A stretch of 64,000 bases of DNA from Pterois miles. Taxonomy: Eukaryota; Chordata; Actinopteri; Perciformes; Scorpaenidae. The DNA lies in assembly GCA_947000775.1 (NCBI GenBank), contig CAMQGK010000559.1, forward strand, positions 744,001 to 808,000, given 5' to 3'. The notes under the pieces are model-generated. The model was not told the origin of the DNA. It searched no databases and saw nothing but the letters and a program-made list of their open reading frames with translations. A program made the position numbers and the translations under genes. Shown piece after piece: positions 1 through 13,500 of this stretch (positions within the stretch are counted from its first letter, which is position 1; each line of letters begins with the position of its first letter).

Positions 1-2985
1 ATTCTGTGACTTTTTCGACACACTGTACTATGACTTTTTTTGACATACTATACTACGACTTTTTTTTTTTTTTACTTTTTTCGACAATATACTATGAATT
101 TTTTCGACGCACTATACTATGAATTTTTTCGACACACGATACTATGAATTTTTTCGAAATAATACACCAAGACTTTTTTCGACACACTATACTATGACTT
201 TTCGACACACTATACTATGCCTTTTTTTCGACATACTATACTATGACTTTTTTCGACACACTATACTATGACTTTTTTTCGACATACTATACTATGACTT
301 TTTTGACATACTATACTATGACTTTTTTTGACACACTACATATGAATTTTTTCGAAATACTATACCAAGACTTTTTTCGACACATTATACTTTGACTTTT
401 TTCGACACACTATACTATGACTTTTTTCGACATACTATACCAAGACTTTTTTCGACACACTATACTATGACTTTTTTCGACATACTATTCTATGACTTTT
501 TTGACATACTATACTATGACTTTTTTTGACACACTATACTATGAATTTTTTCGAAATACTATACCACGACTTTTTTCGACATACTATACTAGGACTTTTT
601 TCAAAATACTACATCAAGACTTCTTTCGACATACTATACTATGACTTTTTTGACTGACTTTTTTTGACAATCTACTATGAATTTTTTTTCGAAATACTAT
701 ACCACGACTTTTTTTTGACATACTATACTAGGACTTTTTTTCGAAATACTGTACGATGACCTCTTTCGACATATACTATAACTTTTTTTGACATATATAA
801 TATGTTTTTCGACATACAATACTATGATTTTTTCGACACACTACACTGAATTTTTCGACACACTACACTTGAATTTTTCGACACACTATACTATGACTTT
901 TTTCGACATACTATACCATGACGTTTCTTGACACTGACTGTTTTCGACAGTATACTATGACTTTTTTCGATGCACTATACTATGAATTTTTTCAAAAATA
1001 CTATACCAAGACTTTTTTCGACACACTATGCTTTGACTTTTTTCGACACACTTTACTATGACCTTTTTCGACATACTATACTATGACTTTTTTCGACATA
1101 CTTTAATCAACGCACTATGCTATGACCTTTTTCGACATACTGTACCATGACTTTTTTTCGACGTACTATACTATGAATTTTTTTGAGATACTATACTATG
1201 ACTTGTTTCGAGATACTATATTATGACTTTTTTCGACATACTATACTATGACTTTTTCCGACACTGACGTTTCTCGACAATATACTATGCCTTTTTTTGC
1301 GACGCGTTATACTATGAATTTTTTTGACATACTGTACTATGACTTTTTTTGACATATACTATGACTTTTTTCGACATACATTACTGTGATCTTTTTCGAC
1401 ATACAATACTATGATTTTTTTCGACACACTACACTGAATTTTTCGACATACTATTCTGTGACTTTTTAGACACACTGTACTATGACTTTTTTTGACATAC
1501 TATACTACGACTTTTTTTTTTTTACTTTTTTCGAAAATATACTATGAATTTTTTTCAACGCACTATACTATGAATTTTTTCGACACACTATAGTATGAAT
1601 TTTTTCGAAATACTACACCAAGACTTTTTTCGACACACTATACTATTCCTTTTTTCGACATACTATACTAGGACTTTTTTCGACACACTATACTAGGACT
1701 TTTTTCGACACTATGACTTTTTCGACATACTATACTATGACTTTTTTCGAAATACTATGCCAAGACTTTTTTCGACACACTATACTATGACTTTTTATGA
1801 CATACTTTCCGATGACATTTTTCGAAATACTATACCAAGACTTTTTTCAACACACCATACTATAACTTTTTTCAACACACTATACTATGACTTTTTTTGA
1901 CATACTATACCAAGACTTTTTTCAACACACTATACTATGACTTTTTTTTTAACACACTATACTATGACTTTTTTCGACATACTGTACGATGACTTCTTTC
2001 GACATATACTATAACTTTTTTTGACATATACTATGATGTTTTTCGACATACAATACTATGATTTTTTCGACACACTACACTGAATTTTTCGACATACTGT
2101 ACTATGACTTTTTAGACACACTATACTATGACTTTTTTTCGACATACTATACCATGACCTTTCTTGACACTGACTGTTTTCGACAGTATACTATGACTTT
2201 TTTCGATGCACTATACTATGAATTTTTTTGACATACTGTACTATGACTTTTTTTGACATATACTATGACTTTTTTCGACATACATTACTGTGATCTTTTT
2301 CGACATACAATACTATGATTTTTTTCGAAATACTATACCAAGACTTTTTTCGAAACACTATACTATGACTTTTTTCGACATACTATACTATGACTTTTTT
2401 GACATACTATACTATGACTTTTTTTGACACACTATACTATGAATTTTTTCGAAATACTATACCACGACTTTTTTCAACATACTATACTAGGACTTTTTTC
2501 GAAATACTATATCAAGACTTCTTTCGACACACTATACTATGACTTTTTTCGACATACTATACTATGACTTTTTTTGACTGACTTTTTTGGACAATATAAT
2601 ATGATTTTTTTTTCAACGCACTATACTATGAATTTTTTTGACATTCTATACTATGACTTGTTTCGACATACTATACTATGACTTTTTTCGAAATACTATA
2701 CCAAGACTTTTTTCGACATACTATATTATGACTTTTTCGACACACAATATTATGACTCTTTTCGACATACTTTCATCAACGCACTATACTATGACTTTTT
2801 TCGACACACGATACTATGACTTTTTTTGATATACTATACTATGACTTTTTTCGACATACGATACTATTACTTTTTTTGACTAACTTTTTTCGACAATATA
2901 CTATGAATTTTTTTCGACGCACTATAATATAAAATTTTTTGACATACTATACTATGACTTGTTTCGACATACTATACTATGACTC
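1..2985. repeat. ~25-bp tandem repeat array, segment 1
   Basis: Over a hundred degenerate copies of a unit made of a run of 5-9 T followed by CGACATACTATACTATGAC. The common variants look like decay of the CpG (CGAC to TGAC or CAAC). Others are CGAAATACTATACCAAGAC, CGACGCACTATACTATGAA and CGACAATATACTATGAA. Variants recur in the same order: about 1-180 is repeated at about 1453-1635, so larger blocks of roughly 1.45 kb were copied. The array is open at the left window edge. Short frames rich in YYD and FFD here are translated repeat, not genes. Confidence 0.95.
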
Positions 2986-3827
2986 ACGGAGTAGCCGTGC
3001 CTTATGAATGGAACACGCGCTGGCAGGCGCACACACTGCCACGCCACCTCCGCTAATGTGAATGGAGCTGGTTTGGAAGAGTCAGTGTTTAATGTATTGT
3101 TTAATTTAATGTATATTAAGTGGTAGGTTCTTGCATCACCATGCCAGTTAATAGAGGAGGTGATGTATTGTTGAAACCTCCACATGGCCATTGTGATATG
3201 TTGTATTACCTTGTAAAATAATTTAGTCACCCGTCTCACCATCTCTCCATCTCTACCGTAGCTGTGCTCTGGCGTAAACCCGGAAAAGCCGAAACTGGAC
3301 GGGGAGGGTACCAATGGCTTAAGACAGGGGTGTTCACGGGGAGCGTACCAAGTCCGGTAGAGTTGGAGGGGTGTTTTTGGTGCAATGACGGAGAGTAGCA
3401 TTTTAAATGTATTTGGGAAAGTACATACTAAAGTTACATGTTAATAGCTTTTTATTGTAAATATGAACTAGGATATGTTTTTTGTCCAGCTCTTATTCTC
3501 CTGTGGACTTATTGATTATTTAGTTGTTTTGGTAGTGTCCAGGTTGATAAAAAGAGAGACTGAATGGCCCAAAGGGGAGATGTGAGTTGTGTGCTGAGGA
3601 GGCTAGAGCGAAACTTAAGATTGATGCTTGCATTTACCAATTTTTCCTCCGTGTTATTTCATTTTTCAGTTATTTACCTCAGTTTTCTGTGCCAGGTTAC
3701 ACTGTAAATAATTCTGCACTGGATTTTTTTTGGTTCTCACTTTTTGTAAATAAACACTTAGACGGCTCATCTGGATTTTCTCAGTTTTTTTTTACTTCAA
3801 CGCTCGACCACCCTTACAACTATACCA
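2986..3827. other. Non-repeat island inside the array, possible LTR-element 3' end
   Basis: About 840 bp of balanced composition interrupts the 25-bp array with sharp edges. Near its right end a purine tract (AAAGGGGAGA, 3571-3580) is followed by TGTGAG at 3581 and the segment closes with CCTTACA at 3818. An AATAAA-containing stretch lies near 3750. This is the arrangement of a polypurine tract plus a ~238-bp LTR, so the island may be the 3' end of an LTR retroelement. No coding domain is recognisable and no matching second LTR is present. The minus-strand frame at 2952-3401 resembles nothing I know. Confidence 0.35.
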
Positions 3828-6800
3828 AGACTTTTTTCAACATACCATACTATGACTTTCTTCGACACACTATACTATGACTTTTTTCGACACATATTAT
3901 CAGGTTTTTTTTGACACACTATATTATGACTTTTTTCGACATATTACACTGACTTTTTTCGACATACTATACTATGACTTGTTTCGACATACTATGACTT
4001 TTTTCGACATACTATACAATGACTTTTTTCGACACACTATACTATGACTTTTTTTGACATACTATACTATGACTTTTTTCGACATACTATACTATGACTT
4101 TTTTGACTAACTTTTTTCGACAATATACTATGAATTTTTTTTCGACGCACTATACTATGAATTTTTTTGACATACTATACTATGACTTGTTTCGACACAC
4201 TATACTATGACTTTTTTCGAAATACTATACCAAAAATTTTTTCGACATACCATACTATGACTTTTTTCGACACACTATACTATGAATTTTTTTGACATAC
4301 TATAGTATGACTTTTTTCGACATATACTATGACTTTTTTCGACATAAATGACTGCTTTCAACATATTACACTAGGATTTTTTTTCGACAAACTATACTAT
4401 GAATTTTTTTGACATACTATACTATGACGTTTTTTGACATACTATACTATCAATTTTTTTGACACACTATATTATGACTTTTTTCGACATATTACACTAT
4501 GACTTTTTTCGACATACTATACTATGACTTGTTTCGACATACTATGACTTTTTTCGACATACTATACAATGACTTTTTTCGACACACTATACTGTGACTT
4601 TTTTGACTAACTTTTTTCGATAATATACTATGATTTTTTTTTGACACACTATATTATGAATTTTTTTGACATACTATACTATGACTTGTTTCGACACACT
4701 ATACTATGACTTTTTTCGAAATACTATACCAAGACTTTTTTCAACATACCATACTATGACTTTTTTCGACACACTATACTATGACTTTTTTCGACATACA
4801 TACTATGGGTATTTTTTTTGACACACTATATTATGACTTTTTTCGACATACTATACTATGACTTTTATCGACGCACTATACTATGACCTTTTTTCGACAT
4901 ACAATACTGTGACTTTTTTCGACATATTACACTGACTTTTTTAGACATACTATACTATGACTTTTTTCGACATACTATACTATGACTTTTTTCGAAATAC
5001 TACACCAAGACTTTTTTCAACATACCATACTATGACTTTTTTCGACATAAATGACTGCTTTCAACATATTACACTAGGATTTTTTTCGACACACTATACT
5101 ATGAATTTTTTCGACATATTACACTGACTTTTTTCGACATACTATACTATGACTTTTTTCGACATACTATATTATGACTTTGTTCGACATATTACACTGA
5201 CTTTTTTCGACATACTATACTATGACTTGTTTCGACATACTATGACTTGTTTCGACACACTATACTATGACTTTTTTCGAAATACTATACCAAGACTTTT
5301 TTCAACATACCATACTATGACTTTTTTCGACACACTATACTATGACTTTTTTCGACACATACTATGAGGGTTTTTTTGACACACTATATTATGACTTTTT
5401 TCGACATACTATACTATGACTTTTATCGACGCACTATACTATGACCTTTTTTCGACATACAATACTGTGCCTTTTTTCGACATATTACACTGACTTTTTT
5501 CGACATACTATACTATGACTTTTTTCGACATACTATACTATGACTTGTTTCGACATACTATGACTTTTTTCGACATACTATACTATGACTTTTTTTGACA
5601 TACTATACTATGACTTTTTTCGACATACTATACTATGACTTTTTTTGACTAACTTTTTTCGACAATATACTATGAATTTTTTTTCGATGCACTATACTAT
5701 GAATTTTTTTGACATACTATACTATGACTTGTTTCGACATACTATACTATGACTTTTTTCGAAATACTATACCAAGACTTTTTTCAACATACCATACTAT
5801 GACTTTTTTCGACATAAATGACTGCTTTCAACATATTACACTAGGATTTTTTTCGACACACTATACTATGAATTTTTTCGACATATTATACTGACTTTTT
5901 TCGACATACTATACTATGACTTTTTTCGACATACTATATTATGACTTTTTTCGACATATTACACTGACTTTTTTCGACATACTATACTATGACTTGTTTC
6001 AACATACTATGACTTTTTTCGACATACTATACTATGACTTTTTTTGACTAACTTTTTTCGACAATATACTATGAATTTTTTTTCGACGCACTATACTATG
6101 AATTTTTTTGACATACTATACTATGACTTGTTTCGACATACTATACTATGATTTTTTTCGAAATACTATACCAAGACTTCTTTCGACATACCATACTATG
6201 ACTTTTTTCGACATAAATGACTGTTTTCAACATATTATACTAGGATTTTTTTCGACACACTATACTATGAATTTTTTCGACATATTACACTGACTTTTTT
6301 CGACATACTATACTATGACTTTTTTCGACATACTATATTATGACTTTTTTCGACATATTACACTGACTTTTTTCGACATACTATACTATGACTTGTTTCG
6401 ACATACTATGACTTTTTTCGACATACTATACAATGACTTTTTTCGACACACTATACTATGACTTTTTTGACTGACTTTTTTGACAATATACTATGAATTT
6501 TTTTTCGACGCACTATACTATGAATTTTTTTGACATACTATACTATGACTTTTTTCGACATACTATACTATGACTTTTATCGACGCACTATACTATGACC
6601 TTTTTTCGACATACAATACTGTGACTTTTTTCGACATATTACTCTGACTTGTTTCAACATACTATACTGTGACTTTTTTCGACATACTATACTATGACTT
6701 GTTTCGACATACTATGACTTTTTTCGACACACTATACTATGACTTTTTTCGACACACTATACTATGACTTTTTTCGACACATACTATGAGGTTTTCTTTG

Positions 6801-7583
6801 ACACATACTATGAGGGTTTTTTTGACACACTACATTATGACTTTTTTCTATTACTTTACCACTACTATGACTTTTTTAAACACTATAATATGATATCTTT
6901 CGAGATACTGACTTTTTTTTCGACGCAATATGTTTTTTTTCAACATATTATACTGTGACTTTTTTTAAACATAATATACGATGACTTTTTCCGACAAACA
7001 ATACTATGACTTTTTTTCAACACACTATGATTTTTTGTTGGGGCTGCTGCTTTTTGATGTCTTGTTTTTCGACATACTACACTGACTTTTTTTGACATAC
7101 TATACTATAGCTTTTTTTCCAACATACTATACTGACTCTAAAAAATTGTTTACTCATACTGTTGTATGACTTTTTTTTCTACATACTATGACTTTTTTTC
7201 TATGTACTATAACATTTTTTTCGACATACTACACTGGCTCTTTTCAACATACTATACTGTGCCTTTTTAAAGTTTTTCGATATATGACTTTTTATGACAC
7301 ACACTCTTACTTTTTGACGCATTATACTATGAATTTTTTTGACTCACTATACTATGACTTTTTTCGACGTACTATACTTTGACATAAATTTTTTGACATA
7401 CTATACTATGACTTTTTTTTCGACATATTATTTTTTTTCCAACATAGTATACTATGACTTTTAATATACTGATTTTATTTTTGACACACCATACAATGAC
7501 TTTCATATTTTCAACATACAATACTATGACTATTACAATGTATACTTATGACTGTTTTACAATATACTATACACTGACCTGGG
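3828..7583. repeat. ~25-bp tandem repeat array, segment 2
   Basis: Continuation of the same array with clear higher-order structure. A marker variant CGACATAAATGACTG followed by TTTCAACATATTA recurs near 4345, 5043, 5812 and 6212. The blocks starting at about 5709 and 6108 are nearly identical at 399-bp spacing, which equals 16 basic units. Another marker, CATACTATGAGGG, recurs near 5358 and 6802. From about 6840 the units become more divergent and lose strict periodicity. Confidence 0.95.
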
Positions 7584-7790
7584 CAGCTATGGTGGTGTAG
7601 TGGTTAGCACTCTCATCTCACAGCCAGAGGGTCGCAGGTTTGAATCCGTCTCTTCTGTGTGGAGTTTGCGTGTTTCTCTCCGGCTTCCTAACCACAATAC
7701 AAAGACATGAAGGTTACTGAAGGTTAACTGGTTAACTGACTCTAAATGACTCTAAATTGCCCGTCGGTGTGAATGTTAGTGTGAAAAAAA
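7584..7790 (+). repeat. tRNA-derived SINE-like element, 3' truncated
   Basis: The head GGTGGTGTAGTGGTTAGCAC looks like a tRNA-type A box and AGGTTTGAATCC like a B box. The body matches other copies in the window at 13501 and 53326 (TGTGTGGAGTTTGC, then CTCTAAATTGCCCGT). The copy is inserted in the 25-bp array and breaks off into an A-run near 7790. Confidence 0.7.
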
Positions 7791-8745
7791 AATATTGTGA
7801 CATATTATACTGACTTTTTTCAACATACAGTACTTTTTTTTAAATTTTACACATACTATACTATGATTTTTTCTACATACATGGTATGCTTTTTTTGATG
7901 TACTATACTATGACTTATGTTTTGACATAGTATATTATGACTTAACTCGACATACAGTACTATACTATGACTTTTTGACATACTATATGATAAGATAAGA
8001 TATGACAAATTTCTTCACATACTATGCAATGACTTTTTTTTCCAACGTACTATACAGTGACTTTTTTTTAAGTTTTTCGCAATGCTATGACTTTTTCTGA
8101 CATATTATACTACGACTTTTTTGACACACTATACAATGACCTTTTTGCGACATACTAACTTACTTTTTACTAACTTTTTTCTGACATACTATACTATGAG
8201 TTTTTTCCATATACTATACTGACTTAAATTTTTCGACACACTATACTATGAATTTTTTTGACATACTATACCATGACTTTTTTCAACATACTCCACTATG
8301 ATTATTTTTTTATATGACTTTTTGACATACTATATTTTGAGTTTTTTTTTCCATATACAATGACTTAAATTGTTCGATATACTGACTTTTTTCAACATAC
8401 TATACTATGACTTTTTTCGACATACAATACTATGATTTTTTTGACACACTACACTATGAATTTTTTTGAAACACTATACAATGACTTTTTTCGACGAATT
8501 ATACTCTGACTTTTTTCCAACATACTATATTATGACATAAATTTTTCAACATACTATACCATGATAACTTTTTCGATTGCTATGACTTTTTTCGAATACT
8601 TATTTTTTTGACATTTAATTTTTTAAATTTTACTTTGACTTTTTTGATACTCATAGTTTTTTTTGATATGACCTTTGACATACTATACTATGAGTTAAAT
8701 TTTTCGATATACTATACTATGACTTTTTTTTAACACTATACGATG
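7791..8745. repeat. ~25-bp tandem repeat array, segment 3 (degenerate)
   Basis: The same CATACTATACTATGACTTTTTT motif family with more substitutions and irregular spacing than segments 1 and 2. Spacers such as GACTTAAATTTTTCGA are frequent. No coding potential. Confidence 0.85.
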
Positions 8746-8750
8746 ACTTG

Positions 8751-9085
8751 GGGGGGGGCAGTAGCTCAGTCTGTAGGGATTTGGCTTGGGAATCGGACGG
8801 TCACCGGTTCAAGTCCCGACACGGACCGAGAACTGAGTGTGAACTGGTAGCTGGAGAGGTGCCAGTTTACCTCTTGGGCACTGCCGAGGTGCCCCTGAGC
8901 AAGGCACCAAACCCCCAACTGCTCGGGGCGCTTGCCAGGAGCAGCCCCCTCACTGACATCTGACCATTAATGCATGTATATAGGTCCTGTTTGTGCATCT
9001 ATGTATTTCAGGTCTGCATGTACTGTGTGAAAAAAATAAAAAAAAAGAGTAAAAATTGAATTTCCCCTTGTGGGGCTAATAAAGT
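8751..9085 (+). mobile_element. tRNA-derived SINE, full-length copy
   Basis: The head has tRNA-like promoter boxes: TAGCTCAGTCTGTAGGG (A-box region) and CACCGGTTCAAGTCCCG (B-box region). The unrelated body contains GGGCACTGCCGAGGTGCCCC and the tail reads GAATTTCCCC, TGTGGGGCTAATAAAG, then a T-run. Related copies lie at 11437, 15158, 34721 and, in damaged form, at 35725 and 49283. SINEs of this kind are non-autonomous and rely on LINE enzymes. The open frame at 8748-8963 is this SINE read through and is not a gene. Confidence 0.85.
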
Positions 9086-9815
9086 TTTTTTTTTTTATTT
9101 AAAAAAACAAAGAAAAAAAATTTTTTAAAAAAAAAAAAAAAAATTTAAAATATTTTTCAAAAAAAAAAAAAAAAAAATTTTAAAAAAAATTATAATTTTT
9201 TAAAAAAAAAATAAAATAATTTTTTCCAAAAAAAAAAAATAATTTTTAAAAAAAAAATTTTTCAAAAAAAAAAAAAAAATTTTTTTCTTCAAAAAAAATA
9301 TGAATTTTTTTAAAAAAAAAAAAAAAAAATTTTTTTTAATAAAAAAAAAAAAAAAAAAAATAATTAAAATAAAATTATTTTTAAAAAAAATTAACTTAAA
9401 CTAAATATATTAAAAACAAAAAAAATTCTCATAATTAAAAAAACACCAAAAAAAAAAAAAATAAATATTATTTAATTTCATCATAAGATGTGATATAAAA
9501 AAAAAAAAAAAACAAAAAATGAAAAATTATTTTATCTCATTTCATTACATTGTTATCATATTTTATCTCTTATTAATTAAAAAAAAAAAAAAATAACAAA
9601 AAAAAGAATTAAATAAAATAAAAAAAATATAATATAATTTTTTTAAAACTAAAAAAAATTTAATTTTTATTACTAATAATAAATAATTATTATTTATAAT
9701 TTTTTCTTTTATTTATATTTTAATAATTTATATTTATAATTTATTATTTATTTTTTATTATTTATTTTATAATTAATTATTTATTTTAATTTTAAATTTC
9801 TTTTTTATTTCTTAC
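9086..9815. repeat. Nearly pure A/T low-complexity stretch, probable assembly artefact
   Basis: About 730 bp made almost wholly of alternating A-runs and T-runs, with very few C and almost no G. It starts exactly where the T-rich tail of the SINE ends and stops where recognisable 25-bp units resume (TTTCTTACATACTATACCAAGAC). Two SINE copies elsewhere in the window show the same homopolymer smearing, so this may be badly called repeat sequence instead of real AT DNA. Confidence 0.7.
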
Positions 9816-10535
9816 ATACTATACCAAGACATATTTTTCGACACACTATACTCTCACTTCTTTCACACTATACACACTAAATATGACCTTGATCGACATA
9901 CTATACATAGGATTTTTTTTTTTTACATACTATACTGTGACATTTTTTGACATAGTGCAAGATGACTTTTTTCGACATAGGATGCGGTGCTATCCTTTTA
10001 CGATAGACAATTACTTTTTTTCAAGATACTATATTATGGCTTATATTTTTGACATACTGTACTATGACCTTTTTTCGAAATACTATACTATTACTTTTTC
10101 AACACACTATACTATGACTTATATTTTTTGACATACTATATTACCACTTTTTTCAACATACAGTACTAGGACTTTTTTCGACATACTATATATACTATGA
10201 CTTATATTTTTGACATACTAGACCATGACTTTTTTTGATATACTGTACTAAGACTTTTTTCAACATACTAAAGTCTAAGTTTAACATATTATACCATGAT
10301 TTATATGTTTTGACATAGTATACTGAAGATTTTTGACATAGTATGACGTTTTTCTACATACTATACTAGGACTTTTTTCAACATACTATACTAGGACTTT
10401 TTCAACATACTATACTATGACTTATATTTTTTTGACATACTACACTATGACTTTTTTCAACATATGACTTTTTTCAACATACTATACTGTGAGTTTTTTT
10501 TGACATACTACACTAGGACTTTTTTCACACAAGTA
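9816..10535. repeat. ~25-bp tandem repeat array, segment 4
   Basis: The array resumes with units of the form TTTTTTCAACATACTATACTATGAC. A variant spacer GACTTATATTTTTGACATAC is shared with the remnants at 13346-13500. The unit is recognisable throughout and ends near 10535, where unique-looking sequence begins. Confidence 0.9.
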
Positions 10536-10670
10536 AAATCTAAAGGAAAAGACAAAATAGTGCAAGGTAAAATATGGGGCTTACCTTTATACATTAATAT
10601 AAAGTAAATAAAGTAAATTCACAATAGACAGTTTTTTAGATAGATATACTGAATGTAAATGGGAACATAT

Positions 10671-12344
10671 TAGGGGTGGGACAGTTCATAAAATTCACGA
10701 TTCGGTTCAGTTCACGGGGTCACAGGTTTCAGTTCAGTTCGGTACATTTATGCTACAGCAAGGAAGCCAATTTCCTTCCAACTTCAATTTAACCATACTT
10801 TTCATTTATTTGGTAAAATAAGTCAACAACTGTTTATCTTCACAACAGCAGTCTAACATAAGGAACAAAACACTTCATTATCTTAAGGCTGGACTTCTGA
10901 TCTAAAAGAAAAGTGCCACTGTGTTATTTAAAAGAATTAATAAATAAAAACTAATCATCAACAAAAAGGTCAGCATCAGGTCAGCCAGCACTAGAACTTT
11001 TTTAAACAACATGTAACATCTACTAGGCAGCATCAAATGAGGAAAATCTACCATGTTCAATAACACTGCTCAATATTGAAATGATGATATGACTTTTGAT
11101 AAATAAATACTGAAGCGTTCATGTTAGCCATACTGATGTCAGCCTGGTTGTTTTTAAAATCAGAACCAGATTAAAATTGAATATTTAAAATACAACTAGG
11201 ACACATGTTTCTACAGCAGCAACAGTAATGTTTACAACAGCAAAGTCACCATATAAACTCATTAATATCTCACTGGAAACAATCTAACATGTTAATAAAA
11301 TAAATCATATTCCTGAGTGAAGTTTATAAAGACTGATAAATACAAAATAGTAGTATCAGTCCTTCCTCCTGTCCTCCTGTCCTCAGCTACAGTTTAAACT
11401 ATTTTTGTGAAGAACACTGAGTGGAAAGCAGTCACCTATTGGGCACTGCCGAGGTGCCCCTGAGCAAGGCACCAAACCCCCAACTGCTCGGGGCCTTGTC
11501 AGGAGCAGCCCCCTCACCTGACACCTCTCCATTCTGCATGTGTGTGTGTGTTTGTGTGCATGTACCATGTATAAGTTAAGCAGAGTGTAAATTGAATTTC
11601 CCCACTGTGGGACTAATAAAGGTTGATCTTCTTCTTCTTCTTCCTGTCCTCTGTCCTCCTCCCTCTGCTGATGTGAACCACTACAGGTCCTGCTGGTAGA
11701 GAGGAGGAGCTGATTTGTCTCAGCCAGCTGATGAGTTTACTACTAAGATACACGACAAACTAACCTAAACAGTCAGACTACAGAGCTACTGCCAGCTTTA
11801 GTTTCAGCTTGTGTAACAGCAGTGTAGAGTATTAGATTTCTCCTAAATATTAAGAAGATAATAAATTTACATCATCACCGCTTCACTGTTACTGTTCAAC
11901 CCTTCACAATAAACTCCCCAAACACAACCACTGAACACTGCTGACTAGAAGGAACTAAGGTCATTTACTTACACGTTTACTATTCACTGTTAGCCGGAGA
12001 GGAAACATGCGGTGGTGAGTTAATAACTGCGGTAGTTTAAACACAGTGGCGTTGTTGAGACACATGCGCAGTAAATCTGGTCCGTCCTCCCCAAAATTGA
12101 GCCAATCACAACACACAACCTCTGTTTCAGTTACGCTGCGTATGTCTTATACCCCATATCCCTGTCCACCGTGTCCCAACCTCTTTCCATAGGCCTTGAT
12201 TTCTAGTGTGACAATAAACGCGACGAATAAAAATACACAATCGGCCTCATAACCTATTTCAAATGAACCAAACGAACCATACACGAGCCGAACTGTGACT
12301 AGTGAACCGAGCGGTTCGTTTTTTTACCCGAACCGTGCCCCTAG
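10671..12344. mobile_element. hAT-like non-autonomous DNA element
   Basis: The left end, TAGGGGTGGGACAGTTC, and the right end, GAACCGTGCCCCTA (12331-12344), are imperfect inverted repeats; both subterminal regions are rich in GTTC/GAAC motifs. No transposase frame is visible. A truncated SINE (11437-11625) is nested inside. The interior from about 11040 to 12000 matches the region 40820-41640, so the family has at least two copies here. I found no convincing 8-bp target duplication, so assignment to hAT rests on the termini only. Confidence 0.55.
11437..11625 (+). mobile_element. SINE copy, 5' truncated
   Basis: Starts inside the SINE body at GGGCACTGCCGAGGTGCCCC and runs to the tail GAATTTCCCCACTGTGGGAC, TAATAAAGG, followed by CTT repeats. 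The tRNA-like head is missing, as expected for incomplete reverse transcription. It is nested in the hAT-like element at 10671-12344. Confidence 0.8.
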
Positions 12345-13345
12345 CACTGAACTGTTTTCACTATGCCATACATACGTCACTGAACTTTCTCATATTAAAC
12401 AACACCTGATTTACAAAAACTGTATAAACAACGTTTTTATAGCACCTGAAACTGTATAAAGCATTTCTATGGCACCTGAAACCGTACACAATATTTAAAT
12501 CTCATATTTACATAAGGAAATTCAATACACTTGAAATTATTATGCTGTCAAGTTAACAAAATACACCATAACATAGACGGATCTGACATCACACCTCCCC
12601 CTAACAGTGACACCTATAGCCTAACATAACACTGCAGGTCTTACATGGCTGTCTAACTGATCCAATGTATTGTGCGTTTTTTTTAACACTGAATATAAAT
12701 AACATTAAAATATCAAAATGACTCAACAGACGAGCTGCTAGAGTTTAACACTAGCGCTTAACACTGTACAGAAAGCACCTAAGACGGATATTTACAGTCA
12801 CGGACGTTAGCAGCTAGCATGCTAACATTAGCGCTGGCCGATCTTTCATTCAAATTAAACACAACTTCCGCCCCCATAACAATAATATGTCCCCTTTTTT
12901 CACATCACAACACTGTCTTAGACAACCTGTTGATTATTTCTGTCGTCCAACAATACATACCTGTGTAGGAATACAAACAACACGTGAGTGACGCATGAAT
13001 AATGTCACGGCACACTGTTGTCATAACCTCTGACCTCTGACTTCTTCTGTGCCCCAAAAACAGTCACTGCATAAGGATGCTACACTCGAGAGCGCCCGCG
13101 CCCCTTGTGGCCATTCCACTGTAATTGCACAGACTTACTTTTTACTGACTGACACAGGAACAGATTGATAAATAATCATGTTTTTAAGTGATTTGAGTTT
13201 TAGAATGGGGGTACAATGTTTACATGGGGTATTTTGTGTCAGTGTTTTACTATTTTGTGTCAGTTTCTTTAATGTTACTCTAAACAGTCTGTAGAAAGCC
13301 TATAACTTTGTTAACCAGTCTGTGGAAAACCTATCAGGGCCATGA
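12345..13345. other. Intergenic stretch, no gene recognised
   Basis: Contains a small tandem repeat of about 30 bp at roughly 12419-12495 (ACTGTATAAA plus a variable part plus GCACCTGAA). GCTAGCATGCTAACATTA near 12830 is a motif I associate with dispersed fish repeats. A CG-rich patch lies near 13085-13110. I see no splice-bounded coding exon. Confidence 0.5.
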
Positions 13346-13500
13346 TACTATGACTTATACTGTATTTTTTTTTCGCCATATTATACTACTATTTCACCAT
13401 AAAATGACATATTTTTCGACATACTATACCTTATATTTTTTTGCCATATTATACTATGACTTTTTTCAACATACTATACTATGACATATTTTTCAACATA
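13346..13500. repeat. ~25-bp array remnant, left of a SINE
   Basis: Units such as TTTTTTCAACATACTATACTATGAC and CATATTTTTC are recognisable. The stretch is separated from the fragment at 13833-13960 by the SINE-like copy at 13501. Together they show that the array once reached this far. Confidence 0.75.

Noticed and set aside
2952..3401. 149-codon minus-strand frame
   Set aside because: No recognisable domain. It begins in a possible LTR-element island and its C-terminal end reads into the satellite.
2638..7382. Several 60-72 codon frames rich in MTFFDILYYDFF
   Set aside because: They are translations of the 25-bp tandem repeat. The same peptide phrases recur at repeat spacing and there is no gene structure.
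8748..8963. A tRNA gene at the head of the SINE
   Set aside because: Only the promoter boxes resemble a tRNA. No complete cloverleaf or acceptor stem closes, and the sequence runs into a SINE body found in several copies.
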